Shown here one piece after another: positions 1-5,989 of a DNA stretch of 8,686 nt. The notes below the pieces were generated by a model. The model was given only the letters and a program-made list of their open reading frames with translations, was not told the origin of the DNA and made no database searches. Position 1 is the first letter of the stretch. Each line of letters opens with the position of its first letter. The position numbers and the translations under genes are program-made. The DNA comes from Bacteroides sp. (GTDB lineage: Bacteria; Bacteroidota; Bacteroidia; Bacteroidales; Bacteroidaceae). Location of the stretch: positions 1 through 8,686 of the forward strand of contig JASLDF010000116.1 of assembly GCA_030151635.1 (NCBI GenBank), given 5' to 3'.

Positions 1-106
1 ATTTGAATATCCGGTCCTTATATTCACACCTAAAACTTTTATTCTATTTGTTGGTAATTTGCAATCAGTCTTGTGAACTGGAGGAGATATACTTGTTATA
101 TTCCAT
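1..106. repeat. Left copy of a diverged direct repeat
   Basis: This stretch is repeated at 212-319. The first 66 bases align without gaps at an offset of 211, and by my count 55 of 66 positions are identical. After that a 2-base indel shifts the offset to 213, and a shared AGATATACTTG follows (85-95 and 298-308). On the minus strand this copy can be read in the frame that is open in the right copy, ending in the matching residues NIRTGYSN at the window edge, but the 2-base gap breaks that frame upstream of the shared DCKL. I do not recognise the element. It may be cut by the left edge of the window. Confidence 0.7.
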
Positions 107-205
107 GCTGGTAATTAGAAGAAGTCAAGGATTAGTCTTATTCTATTTATAACTTTTCATCGCAGTTTCTCTATGATTTCCCTTATTTCTATAATGGGTT
201 ATCGT

Positions 206-319
206 TTATTTATTTGAATACCCCGCCCTTACATTCATAGCTAGAACTATCATTTTATTTGTTTGTAATTTGCAATCTATCTGTGAGAATAGGGGGTAGA
301 TATACTTGATAGTTCTCAT
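206..319 (-). other. Right copy of the repeat, with a 37-codon open frame of unknown meaning
   Basis: The right copy of the direct repeat starts at 212. On the minus strand an ATG at 319-317 opens a 37-residue frame (begins MRTIKYIYPL, ends VRAGYSNK) that stops with TAA at 208-206. Compared with the left copy, many substitutions in the shared part are conservative (R/K, I/M, V/M, I/V, G/A) and two are synonymous, which hints at a past coding role. However, the left copy is frameshifted and there is no clear ribosome site. A decayed peptide gene, a conserved non-coding element and an intergenic repeat family are all possible. I do not recognise the peptide and assign no function. Confidence 0.3.
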
Positions 320-416
320 CTTTCCAACTTCATTCTAGTGTGATTAGAAGTCTGAACAGCGTACAGTAAGACCTACAATTTGTGGGTGAATTCTTTATAC
401 ATCTTGATAGCGGCAT

Positions 417-455
417 AAAAAAACCGTTTATAAACTCTGTTATAAACGGTATCTA
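417..455 (-). terminator. Intrinsic terminator downstream of the PH-domain gene
   Basis: A perfect 11-bp inverted repeat (ACCGTTTATAA at 423-433, TTATAAACGGT at 440-450) encloses a 6-base loop. Read on the minus strand the hairpin is followed by a run of seven T (417-423 on the plus strand is all A), so it ends transcription of the minus-strand gene at 501-965. On the plus strand it is followed by ATCTATTTTT, so it could work in both directions. Confidence 0.85.
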
Positions 456-500
456 TTTTTCAGGCCTAGTCTGTGATTTATTTTTTGTTCTTAGTTCATG

Positions 501-965
501 CTAATTTTCTTGGTTCAGTAAATCTGTGGGATAATTTATGATGAATACTTTACCCTCGTTGGTTGTTATTTTAGCTAGTTCTTGAAAATTGACCGCTATA
601 AGATTATAATGCCCAATCTCTGGTGAGTAATATTTGCCTGTAAAACCAAATGCCCCTCCATTTCCAAAGGTGCGAAGACTCGTTTTTACGTGTGCTTTAT
701 TCACAGCTTCAATTTTTTTAATATCCTTAATCAAGGTAGCACCACAGATTCTTTTGATACATATGCTTGAAGAAGTAATTGTTGTGGATATCGGCATCCG
801 TATTAGACAATAGAGAACCAATAGAATTGCAATTGTAGTGGGGATAATATGTATCCACTGCGTGCTTTTGAAAACATATATCGTCATATTAATTAAAATG
901 ATTGCTATAATTAGGGTAATTGCAATCATTAATCGGTTGGGTTTGAATTTATACTTGCTCTTCAT
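501..965 (-). CDS. Two-helix membrane protein with a bacterial PH-like domain
   Basis: This is a 154-residue protein. Two hydrophobic segments (about residues 11-32 and 36-57) sit before a soluble, beta-rich C-terminal part. That part contains the block RTFGNGGAFGFTGKYY (98-113) followed by GHY (118-120), which I recognise as typical of the small bacterial pleckstrin-homology families (bPH type) found in many Bacteroidota and Firmicutes membrane proteins. By family knowledge the soluble domain probably lies on the cytoplasmic face; the ligand and role are unknown. The ATG at 965-963 has only a poor purine stretch upstream and I found no clean -7 element. The gene is monocistronic, is divergent from the transporter at 1420, and ends about 50 bases before a strong hairpin terminator. 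The family call rests on the motif only. Confidence 0.75.
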   Translation of the reverse strand: MKSKYKFKPNRLMIAITLIIAIILINMTIYVFKSTQWIHIIPTTIAILLVLYCLIRMPISTTITSSSICIKRICGATLIKDIKKIEAVNKAHVKTSLRTFGNGGAFGFTGKYYSPEIGHYNLIAVNFQELAKITTNEGKVFIINYPTDLLNQEN

Positions 966-1162
966 TACTTAGCTATTTAGGATGTTCTTATTTATGTTTA
1001 TTAACGTATTGATAGTCACTATTGTTTTGAGCTCAATTCTTATAATTTCAGACTTGTTATATTGCTCTAATAGCTGAATATCATGCTATTTTGCTATCTT
1101 CAACTTGCAAAAGGATGTCTTTTAATACCAAAACATTTCTTTACAAAATGCTATTTTATCTG

Positions 1163-1203
1163 TATATATTATTGAAAAATAACGTAATTTTTAATAATAT
1201 ATA
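1163..1203. repeat. Long AT-rich imperfect palindrome
   Basis: The left arm (1163-1180) and right arm (1187-1203) are inverted copies: an 11-bp outer stem TATATATTATT/AATAATATATA, one bulged G, then a 6-bp inner stem AAAAAT/ATTTTT around a 6-base loop. Its ATATATTATT word recurs in direct orientation at 1213-1222. There are no G-C pairs in the stem and no T-run after it, so a terminator is unlikely. A multi-site operator or a cruciform-prone upstream element is possible. Confidence 0.6.
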
Positions 1204-1366
1204 AAAATGTGCATATATTATTAGTCAATAAAGGCGTTTTTATTTATTTCTTGTATTTTTATGGGCTTAGCTCGGTTTATATAAAGCTGATATGCATATT
1301 ATAGAACATGTTTGCTTATTTAGCGGGTTAAGATTTAGTCATAAAAATATTATTTACGTACTTTAG

Positions 1367-1412
1367 AAGAGTGATTTCATCCTAATTATTAGGAGTACAC
1401 GTAATCGCTCTT
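1367..1412 (+). promoter_or_regulatory. Nested inverted repeat in the transporter leader
   Basis: An outer pair AAGAGTGATT (1367-1376) and AATCGCTCTT (1403-1412) can form ten pairs, one of them G-U in RNA. Inside lies a perfect palindrome CCTAAT-T-ATTAGG (1381-1393). The structure ends 7 bases before the ATG at 1420 and covers the place where a ribosome site would lie, including the only AGGAG-like stretch (AGGAG at 1391-1395). It could be an RNA switch element or a nested operator. The sequence cannot distinguish these, and no known riboswitch class is recognised. Confidence 0.45.
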
Positions 1413-1419
1413 AACATTA

Positions 1420-2871
1420 ATGAACTATATGAAATTTTCGAATAGTATAAAAGCACAAGTATTAAGACCTTTATCGGCCCTAATTCTGTTATTTTTGATC
1501 TGGGTCATCCCGTCTAACTCTTATCCCATATTTGGGCTGGATATTATTCAGCAACGAGTATTGTTGATTTTCATAACCGCATTATTTATGTGGATTACCG
1601 AACTTATACCTGCTTGGGTAACTTCAGTAGCAGTATCAGCAATATTATTATTCACAGTCTCCGATAATTCGTTGGCCATATTTGATGTGGATCCTGTTGA
1701 TGGACACATCTTATCCTCTAAAGATATTATTGCTTCGTATGCCGACCCTATTATATTCTTGTTTATAGGTGGTTTTATTTTGGCATCTGTAGCTTCTAAA
1801 TTTAATATTGATCGTACAATCGTAAATCTTGTGATTCATTTAATAGGTATTAAGTCTAAACGCTTTTTACTTGGTATAATGATGGTTACAGCCTTTTGTT
1901 CTATGTTTATCAGTAATACAGCAACTGCAATTATGATGTTGACACTGGTAGGACCGATGCTGAAACTTATGGATGAGAATGACAGAGGTCGTACTGCTAT
2001 GATTCTAGGAGTTTCAGTAGCTGCCAATATTGGTGGACTAGGTACTCCGATTGGTACGCCTCCGAATGCGATTGTATTGAAATACCTAAATGATCCACTA
2101 GGGCTTAATCTAGACATTGGATTCTTGGATTGGATTGTTATTTTCTTTCCTGTTGTGCTTGTACTTATCTTAATCTCTTGGTTACTTTTAATCAAATTGT
2201 TTCCATTTAAGGATCCGACTTTAAAATCGGTTGCTATGGTAACATCAGATCAAGAAGAAGAGCATCCTAAAGCAATGAAGTATATGGTATATGCCATTTT
2301 GTTACTGACTGTTGCAATGTGGTGTTTGGATCGTGTCTTTGGAGTAAGTGCGAATGTTGTGGCCTTCGTGCCTATTTGTTTGTTTAGTTTGTTGGGTGTT
2401 ATTAGTGCTCGAGATTTGGAACAGATTGATTGGAGTGTGTTGTGGCTTGTGGCAGGAGGTTTCTCTTTAGGCTTGGCTTTTCAAGATACAGGACTGGCGC
2501 ATCAATTAATTAGCTCAATTAATTTTGATGCAATTAGCCCTCTTTATATTATCATAAGCTGTTGGTTAATTTCATGGGGATTATCAAACGTAATTTCGAA
2601 TACTGCTGCAGCCACTTTGATTACTCCTATTTTTGTGGCTTTGGCTGTTTCCATTGCTCCAGAATTACATGCATTTGGTGGACCTAAAATGTTGTTATTG
2701 GGTGTAGCTATGTTTACCTCTTTGGCAATGATTTTACCAATTAGTACACCGCCTAATGCGTTGGCTTATTCAACTGGTAGTGTTTCTAAAAAGGACATGC
2801 AAACTGTTGGGTTAATTATTGGTGGAATTGGATTTATGTTAACTTTAGGACTAATGTATTTCTTGAAATAA
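1420..2871 (+). CDS. SLC13/DASS family sodium-coupled dicarboxylate or anion transporter
   Basis: This 483-residue inner-membrane protein has many hydrophobic helices and the internal two-fold repeat of the divalent anion:Na+ symporter family (relatives include VcINDY and mammalian SLC13). Both copies of the ion- and substrate-binding SNT signature are present: SNTAT at 165-169 and SNTAA at 393-397. Each is followed by its partner loop, GTPIGTPPN (208-216) and ISTPPNALAY (441-450). Known members import C4-dicarboxylates, citrate or sulfate with sodium. The motifs do not decide the substrate; the paired SNT and TPPN motifs fit the dicarboxylate branch. Length is normal and the frame is intact. 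A second ATG at 1429 is an alternative start, since the first lies close to a leader hairpin. The HdeD-like gene follows after 55 bases with no terminator between, so the two are probably co-transcribed. Confidence 0.9.
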   Translation: MNYMKFSNSIKAQVLRPLSALILLFLIWVIPSNSYPIFGLDIIQQRVLLIFITALFMWITELIPAWVTSVAVSAILLFTVSDNSLAIFDVDPVDGHILSSKDIIASYADPIIFLFIGGFILASVASKFNIDRTIVNLVIHLIGIKSKRFLLGIMMVTAFCSMFISNTATAIMMLTLVGPMLKLMDENDRGRTAMILGVSVAANIGGLGTPIGTPPNAIVLKYLNDPLGLNLDIGFLDWIVIFFPVVLVLILISWLLLIKLFPFKDPTLKSVAMVTSDQEEEHPKAMKYMVYAILLLTVAMWCLDRVFGVSANVVAFVPICLFSLLGVISARDLEQIDWSVLWLVAGGFSLGLAFQDTGLAHQLISSINFDAISPLYIIISCWLISWGLSNVISNTAAATLITPIFVALAVSIAPELHAFGGPKMLLLGVAMFTSLAMILPISTPPNALAYSTGSVSKKDMQTVGLIIGGIGFMLTLGLMYFLK

Positions 2872-2926
2872 GGATTGCTTAGGTGCTTGAAGTTCATGTA
2901 TTTTATAATGATAAATAGATAATGTT

Positions 2927-3493
2927 ATGAGAAAAAATAATTTAAAATCGTTGGAGTCTGCAATAAAATTTTGGTGGACTGGTTTGTTCGTTGGTTTTTT
3001 GGCTGTGTTCTTAGGATGTTGGAGTGTATCTACACCTTTGCAAACCTTAGTAGCACTAAATATCATTTTTATAGCGAGTTTCTTCGTTGGTGGTATTGCC
3101 GATTTATTTTATGGATTGGCTATGCGTAAAGAAACGAACGATTGGTTATTACTTATTATATCGGGTATTATAAATGTAGTTATAGGTTTTTTATTGCTAT
3201 CGGCTCGAGTAGATAGTTTTGTTGTATTATTGCTTTATGTAGGTTTTTGGATTCTGTTCCACTCATTGAACGTAGTATTGATGGCATTTCGTTTAAAAGG
3301 ACTTCAAGTGAGAGGTTGGGCATCATTGGCTATTTTTGGTGTGATCGGTGTTGTACTATCATTCTTTATGATTGGAAACTTTGCATTTGCAACGGGCTTT
3401 ATAACCACCCTATTCTCTTTATCTCTTATCGTTTATGGAATAACAAGGGTTTTCCATGCTTGTGCTCTAAGACGTTTAAAGAAACTGATGTAG
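2927..3493 (+). CDS. HdeD/DUF308 family six-helix membrane protein
   Basis: This is a 188-residue, strongly hydrophobic protein with six predicted membrane segments (about 15-33, 41-66, 73-92, 97-120, 130-149 and 154-176), arranged as three two-helix units typical of DUF308. The short N-terminus (MRKNNLKSLE) and the basic tail (RRLKKLM) are consistent with a cytoplasmic location. E. coli HdeD, the best known member, takes part in acid resistance at high cell density, but its biochemical activity is unknown and the family is broad, so acid resistance should not be assumed here. The gene lies 55 bases after the transporter and ends 19 bases before a strong terminator. It is therefore probably the last gene of a two-gene unit. 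The start ATG is the first in frame and fits the expected length. Confidence 0.8.
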   Translation: MRKNNLKSLESAIKFWWTGLFVGFLAVFLGCWSVSTPLQTLVALNIIFIASFFVGGIADLFYGLAMRKETNDWLLLIISGIINVVIGFLLLSARVDSFVVLLLYVGFWILFHSLNVVLMAFRLKGLQVRGWASLAIFGVIGVVLSFFMIGNFAFATGFITTLFSLSLIVYGITRVFHACALRRLKKLM

Positions 3494-3512
3494 AATTACG
3501 AAATCAATATAG

Positions 3513-3546
3513 AAAAGGGTTTGCTATAAAATGGCAAACCCTTTTT
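3513..3546 (+). terminator. Intrinsic terminator after the transporter-hdeD unit
   Basis: A perfect 12-bp stem, AAAAGGGTTTGC (3513-3524) and GCAAACCCTTTT (3534-3545), encloses a 9-base loop. It runs into five T and then CGTTTTT. It starts 19 bases after the hdeD-like stop codon and isolates the umuDC unit from upstream transcription, so umuD needs its own promoter in the following 66 bases. Confidence 0.92.
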
Positions 3547-3589
3547 CGTTTTTATAATTATTAAATACGAGAAGTGACTACTTCTTTCT

Positions 3590-3606
3590 CAAAGATTATA
3601 TCTTTG
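3590..3606 (+). promoter_or_regulatory. Perfect palindrome overlapping a -7-like element before umuD (candidate operator)
   Basis: CAAAGAT-TAT-ATCTTTG is a perfect inverted repeat with 7-base arms, ending 6 bases before the ATG at 3613. Its right end is TATCTTTG (3599-3606), an exact match to the Bacteroidota -7 consensus TAnnTTTG. If that is the promoter, transcription would start around 3610 and the mRNA would be almost leaderless. A protein bound to the palindrome would cover the -7 element, as expected for a damage-responsive repressor site. No TTTG is seen at the -33 distance. The site does not match the E. coli LexA box (CTG-N10-CAG). Confidence 0.45.
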
Positions 3607-3612
3607 TTGGGT

Positions 3613-4053
3613 ATGAATAAAAAATTGACGATAGGTCCCATAGAGATATTGACTGATATGCCATTACCTTTGGCAGATGCAGGTATTAAAGCCGGATTTC
3701 CTTCCCCAGCTCAAGATTATATGGATGTTGCTATCGATCTAAATAAGGAATTAATTAATCACCCATCAACGACATTTTATGGACGTGTGAAAGGTGATTC
3801 TATGATTGATGCGAATGTCTTTGATGGTGATATTTTAGTGATTGATAAATCATTAGAACCTCATAATAATGACATGGCTGTTTGTTATATTGATGGAGAA
3901 TTTACCCTGAAGTATATTGAAATTCATGATGATGTTGTATTTCTTATTCCTGCGAATCCAAAGTATGAGACCATTAAGGTAACTCCCGACCATAATTTAC
4001 TTATTTGGGGTGTAGTGACCTATGTGATTCATAAAGCACAAAAAAGACGATGA
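3613..4053 (+). CDS. umuD: UmuD-like self-cleaving subunit of DNA polymerase V
   Basis: This is a 146-residue S24-family (LexA-like) protease without a DNA-binding domain. UmuD cuts itself in the presence of RecA filaments, and the shortened form activates UmuC for translesion synthesis. The cleavage site is A27-G28 in IKAGFPSPAQDYMD, the catalytic serine is S63 in GDSMID, and the lysine is K100 in FTLKYIE. E. coli UmuD has C24-G25, S60 and K97, so all three sites are offset by exactly +3, which supports the ATG at 3613. A GTG at 3574 would add 13 residues but would place the upstream palindrome inside the coding sequence, so I reject it. The stop overlaps the umuC start (ATGA), which implies translational coupling. 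The overlap and motifs make the call secure. Confidence 0.92.
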   Translation: MNKKLTIGPIEILTDMPLPLADAGIKAGFPSPAQDYMDVAIDLNKELINHPSTTFYGRVKGDSMIDANVFDGDILVIDKSLEPHNNDMAVCYIDGEFTLKYIEIHDDVVFLIPANPKYETIKVTPDHNLLIWGVVTYVIHKAQKRR

Positions 4054-5303
4054 TTGCTTTAATTGATTGTAATAACTTTTATGCCAGTTGCGAGCGTGTT
4101 TTCAAGCCACACTTGAATGGGAAACCTATTGTAGTGCTTTCCAATAATGATGGTTGTGTTATTGCACGTAGTAATGAGGCTAAAGCCTTGGGTATTGAAA
4201 TGGGAGTTCCTTACTTTCAGATTAAACATCATGTCAAGAAGCTGGGAATTGAGGTGTTTTCATCCAATTATACACTCTATGGAGATATGTCTCGCCGCGT
4301 GATGAGTTTGGTTAAAGAATCGGTTAGTCAAGTTGAGATTTATTCGATTGATGAGTGTTTTGCGTGTTTAGATGGTATTGCAGACTTACGTGCTTTTTCA
4401 GAAGAACTTCGTGCAAAAATAGGGAAAGGTGTTGGTATTCCTGTAAGTATAGGAATAGCCCCTACAAAAACATTGGCCAAATTAGCTTCTATTTTTGCTA
4501 AGAAATATAAAGCTTATAATGGGGTATGTATCATTGATACGGATGAGAAACGGGTAAAAGCGCTTGAAATGACCTCCATTCATAAAATATGGGGAGTGGG
4601 GCGTAAATTTGCTCAAAACATGGGTTACTTTGGTGTACAAACGGCTTTAGATTTTACTAATAAATCGGCATCTTGGGTTCGTAAGAATTTTACGGTAGTG
4701 GGGTTGCGAACGTGGAAAGAGTTACACGGATTGCCATGTATTGATTTTGAGGTATCAGTAGCAAAACAAAGTATAACAACAACACGTTCTTTTAACAGAC
4801 CATTGCGCACTTTTGATGAATTGTTTGAGGTGGTGGCAAATTTTGCTGCAGCTTGCTCTTCAAAATTGAGAGATCAAAATGGTAAAGCTGCTTGGCTTTA
4901 TGTGATGGTTCGGACTTCCAAGTTTGAGGATAATAATGACTTGTATGCCAATTCGGCAAAGGTTGTATTTGAGGTTCCAACTTCCAGCCCCAATGAATTT
5001 ATTGTAGCAGCGCGTCAGGCTTTATCAATGGTTTATCAATCGCAATATGGTTATAAAAAGGCTGGGGTTATTGTAGGTGGAATATCGGATGTGGCACAAG
5101 CTTCGATATTTGACACCATTGATCGCTCGAAACAAGAGAAGTTATTGAAAGTAGCCGATCTTATCAAACAAAAGAATGGTGAAACCAAGTTAGTTGTAGC
5201 TACACAAGGTAATTTTAGATTGGGGAATTTTATGGATCGTAAGTTCGTATCGAAACTTTATACAACCAATTTAAATGACATCATAGATGTTAGCTGCAAA
5301 TAA
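4050..5303 (+). CDS. umuC: UmuC-like Y-family polymerase, catalytic subunit of DNA polymerase V
   Basis: This is a 417-residue error-prone DNA polymerase (E. coli UmuC has 422). The palm carries the metal-binding residues D6 in LIDCNNFYASCE and D101-E102 in YSIDECF. The fingers motif SNNDGCVIARS is at 31-41, and SIGIAPTKTLAKLAS at 133-147 is the conserved nucleotide-side block. A helix-hairpin-helix (IWGVGRKFAQNMG) is at 180-192. The little-finger domain follows (about 235-345), then a clamp-binding motif QASIF (350-354) at the place of the QLNLF-type motif of UmuC. The C-terminal FMDRKFVSKLYTTNLNDI matches the usual UmuC tail. The frame is complete, so the polymerase is probably active. The cysteine after the DE pair (alanine in E. 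coli) is a small variation. The start overlaps the umuD stop by 4 bases. Confidence 0.95.
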   Translation: MIALIDCNNFYASCERVFKPHLNGKPIVVLSNNDGCVIARSNEAKALGIEMGVPYFQIKHHVKKLGIEVFSSNYTLYGDMSRRVMSLVKESVSQVEIYSIDECFACLDGIADLRAFSEELRAKIGKGVGIPVSIGIAPTKTLAKLASIFAKKYKAYNGVCIIDTDEKRVKALEMTSIHKIWGVGRKFAQNMGYFGVQTALDFTNKSASWVRKNFTVVGLRTWKELHGLPCIDFEVSVAKQSITTTRSFNRPLRTFDELFEVVANFAAACSSKLRDQNGKAAWLYVMVRTSKFEDNNDLYANSAKVVFEVPTSSPNEFIVAARQALSMVYQSQYGYKKAGVIVGGISDVAQASIFDTIDRSKQEKLLKVADLIKQKNGETKLVVATQGNFRLGNFMDRKFVSKLYTTNLNDIIDVSCK

Positions 5304-5314
5304 TATAGGTGTTG

Positions 5315-5887
5315 ATGGAAAGTAAATTGGCTCAAAATATAGCTTCTAAAATAGATTTGAATGGAGATAGTTTAAGGTATATCCTTCAGCATTTTCATCT
5401 TTTATCAGTATCTAAAAATGAAGTATTAATTCGTGGTGATCAGGAACAAAATCAAAAGATGTTTTTTGTAGAAGAAGGATGTTTACGAATCTATTTTGTA
5501 AATGAAGAGGGGGTAGAATCTACTCGTCATCTGATTTTTGAAAATCATTTTGCTACGGCACTTACCAATTTTATAACGAATGAACCTTCTATTGAGTATA
5601 TTCAAGCATTAGAAGATTCTCAAGTTTACTACATTAGTAAAAGTAATTTCTTTAAATTACTTGATGAGCTTCCAATTTGGGAGAAGTTTTATCGTACCTA
5701 CCTGGAGTATGCGTATGTAACCAATACATTGCGATTGAAATCATTCATAACGTTAGATGCTAAAGAGCGATATCGTATGCTTTTAGCACAAAACCCACAG
5801 ATTGTTAGACGGCTTTCCAATAAAATTGTAGCATCCTATTTAGGAATTTCCCAAGAAACCTTGAGTCGATTAAAATCCAAACTATAA
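5315..5887 (+). CDS. Crp/Fnr-type transcription regulator
   Basis: This is a 190-residue protein with an N-terminal cupin-like cNMP-binding-type fold (about 25-115), a long dimerisation helix (about 118-145) and a C-terminal helix-turn-helix (about 167-188). The recognition helix reads SQETLSRLKSK. E181, S184 and R185 occupy the E-xx-SR positions that read TTGA half-sites in FNR-like proteins. The phosphate-binding signature of true cAMP receptors is not visible, and there is no N-terminal cysteine cluster for an Fe-S centre, so the effector is unknown. I chose ATG 5315; GTG 5309 and TTG 5312 would add two residues. The gene starts 11 bases after umuC, so it is probably the third gene of that transcript. 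A TTGAC-N4-GTCAA palindrome lies just downstream, before ribB. Confidence 0.88.
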   Translation: MESKLAQNIASKIDLNGDSLRYILQHFHLLSVSKNEVLIRGDQEQNQKMFFVEEGCLRIYFVNEEGVESTRHLIFENHFATALTNFITNEPSIEYIQALEDSQVYYISKSNFFKLLDELPIWEKFYRTYLEYAYVTNTLRLKSFITLDAKERYRMLLAQNPQIVRRLSNKIVASYLGISQETLSRLKSKL

Positions 5888-5893
5888 TCGTTT

Positions 5894-5907
5894 TTGACAT
5901 TTGTCAA
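5894..5907. promoter_or_regulatory. Fnr-like palindrome TTGACATTTGTCAA (candidate Crp/Fnr site)
   Basis: This is a perfect inverted repeat TTGAC-ATTT-GTCAA, the same layout as the FNR box TTGAT-N4-ATCAA with one base pair changed. It starts 7 bases after the stop of the Crp/Fnr-type gene. Its centre (5900.5) is about 40-42 bases upstream of the start point expected from the TACTTTTG element at 5930-5937, the usual place of a class II activator site. A terminator is unlikely because the stem is only 6 bp with a 2-base loop and lacks a long T-run after it. Confidence 0.5.
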
Positions 5908-5929
5908 TGTTTTCCATCATCTACTCCTT

Positions 5930-5937
5930 TACTTTTG
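5930..5937 (+). promoter_or_regulatory. Candidate ribB promoter -7 element (TACTTTTG)
   Basis: TACTTTTG matches the Bacteroidota TAnnTTTG consensus exactly and lies 52 bases upstream of the chosen ribB start. No TTTG is present at the usual -33 distance; the nearest TTTG (5900-5903) is 26 bases upstream, inside the palindrome. Absence of a -33 element would fit activator dependence. In an AT-rich spacer the match could also be chance. Confidence 0.4.
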
Positions 5938-5989
5938 TTTTTAAATCCATTTGGGTTGATAATTAAATGAAATTTTGAACGAATTTAAA

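Larger units (their letters stand above)
966..1419. other. Divergent intergenic region, no supported gene
   Basis: These 454 bases separate the minus-strand PH-domain gene from the plus-strand transporter gene. They are very AT-rich. I see only short chance frames, the longest a 31-codon hydrophobic frame at 982-1077. No tRNA or other recognisable RNA gene is present. No convincing TTTG/TAnnTTTG promoter pair was found for either gene; the nearest -7-like match on the plus strand is CATGTTTG (1307-1314), without a partner at -33. The region holds two inverted-repeat structures, listed separately, and a self-complementary ATATGCATAT at 1290-1299. Confidence 0.6.

Noticed and set aside
1..319. 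The spaced repeat as a CRISPR array or insertion-sequence end.
   Set aside because: There are only two diverged copies about 211 bases apart, with no regular spacers, no transposase frame and no clear terminal inverted repeats.
982..1077. A plus-strand 31-codon hydrophobic frame that could encode a one-helix small protein.
   Set aside because: The ATG has no usable ribosome site, the region is very AT-rich so hydrophobic chance frames are common, and nothing in the context supports it.
1836..2195. A 119-codon minus-strand open frame inside the transporter gene.
   Set aside because: It lies fully opposite a well-supported SLC13 gene, including its conserved TPPN loop, and its translation is low-complexity antisense of that gene.
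3247..3564. A 105-codon plus-strand frame overlapping the hdeD-like gene and running through the terminator.
   Set aside because: It is a shifted reading of the DUF308 gene, runs across a strong hairpin terminator, and its product has no family features.
3574..3612. GTG start giving UmuD thirteen extra residues.
   Set aside because: UmuD active-site spacing matches E. coli with the ATG at 3613, and the extension would put the palindrome and -7-like element inside the coding sequence.
5894..5912. The palindrome after the Crp/Fnr gene as an intrinsic terminator.
   Set aside because: The stem is only 6 bp with a 2-base loop, low in G-C, and is not followed by a continuous T-run; an operator fits better.
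5888..5989. Possible FMN riboswitch upstream of ribB.
   Set aside because: The leader is too short and lacks the conserved RFN blocks and stems; only the Fnr-like palindrome and a -7-like element are seen.
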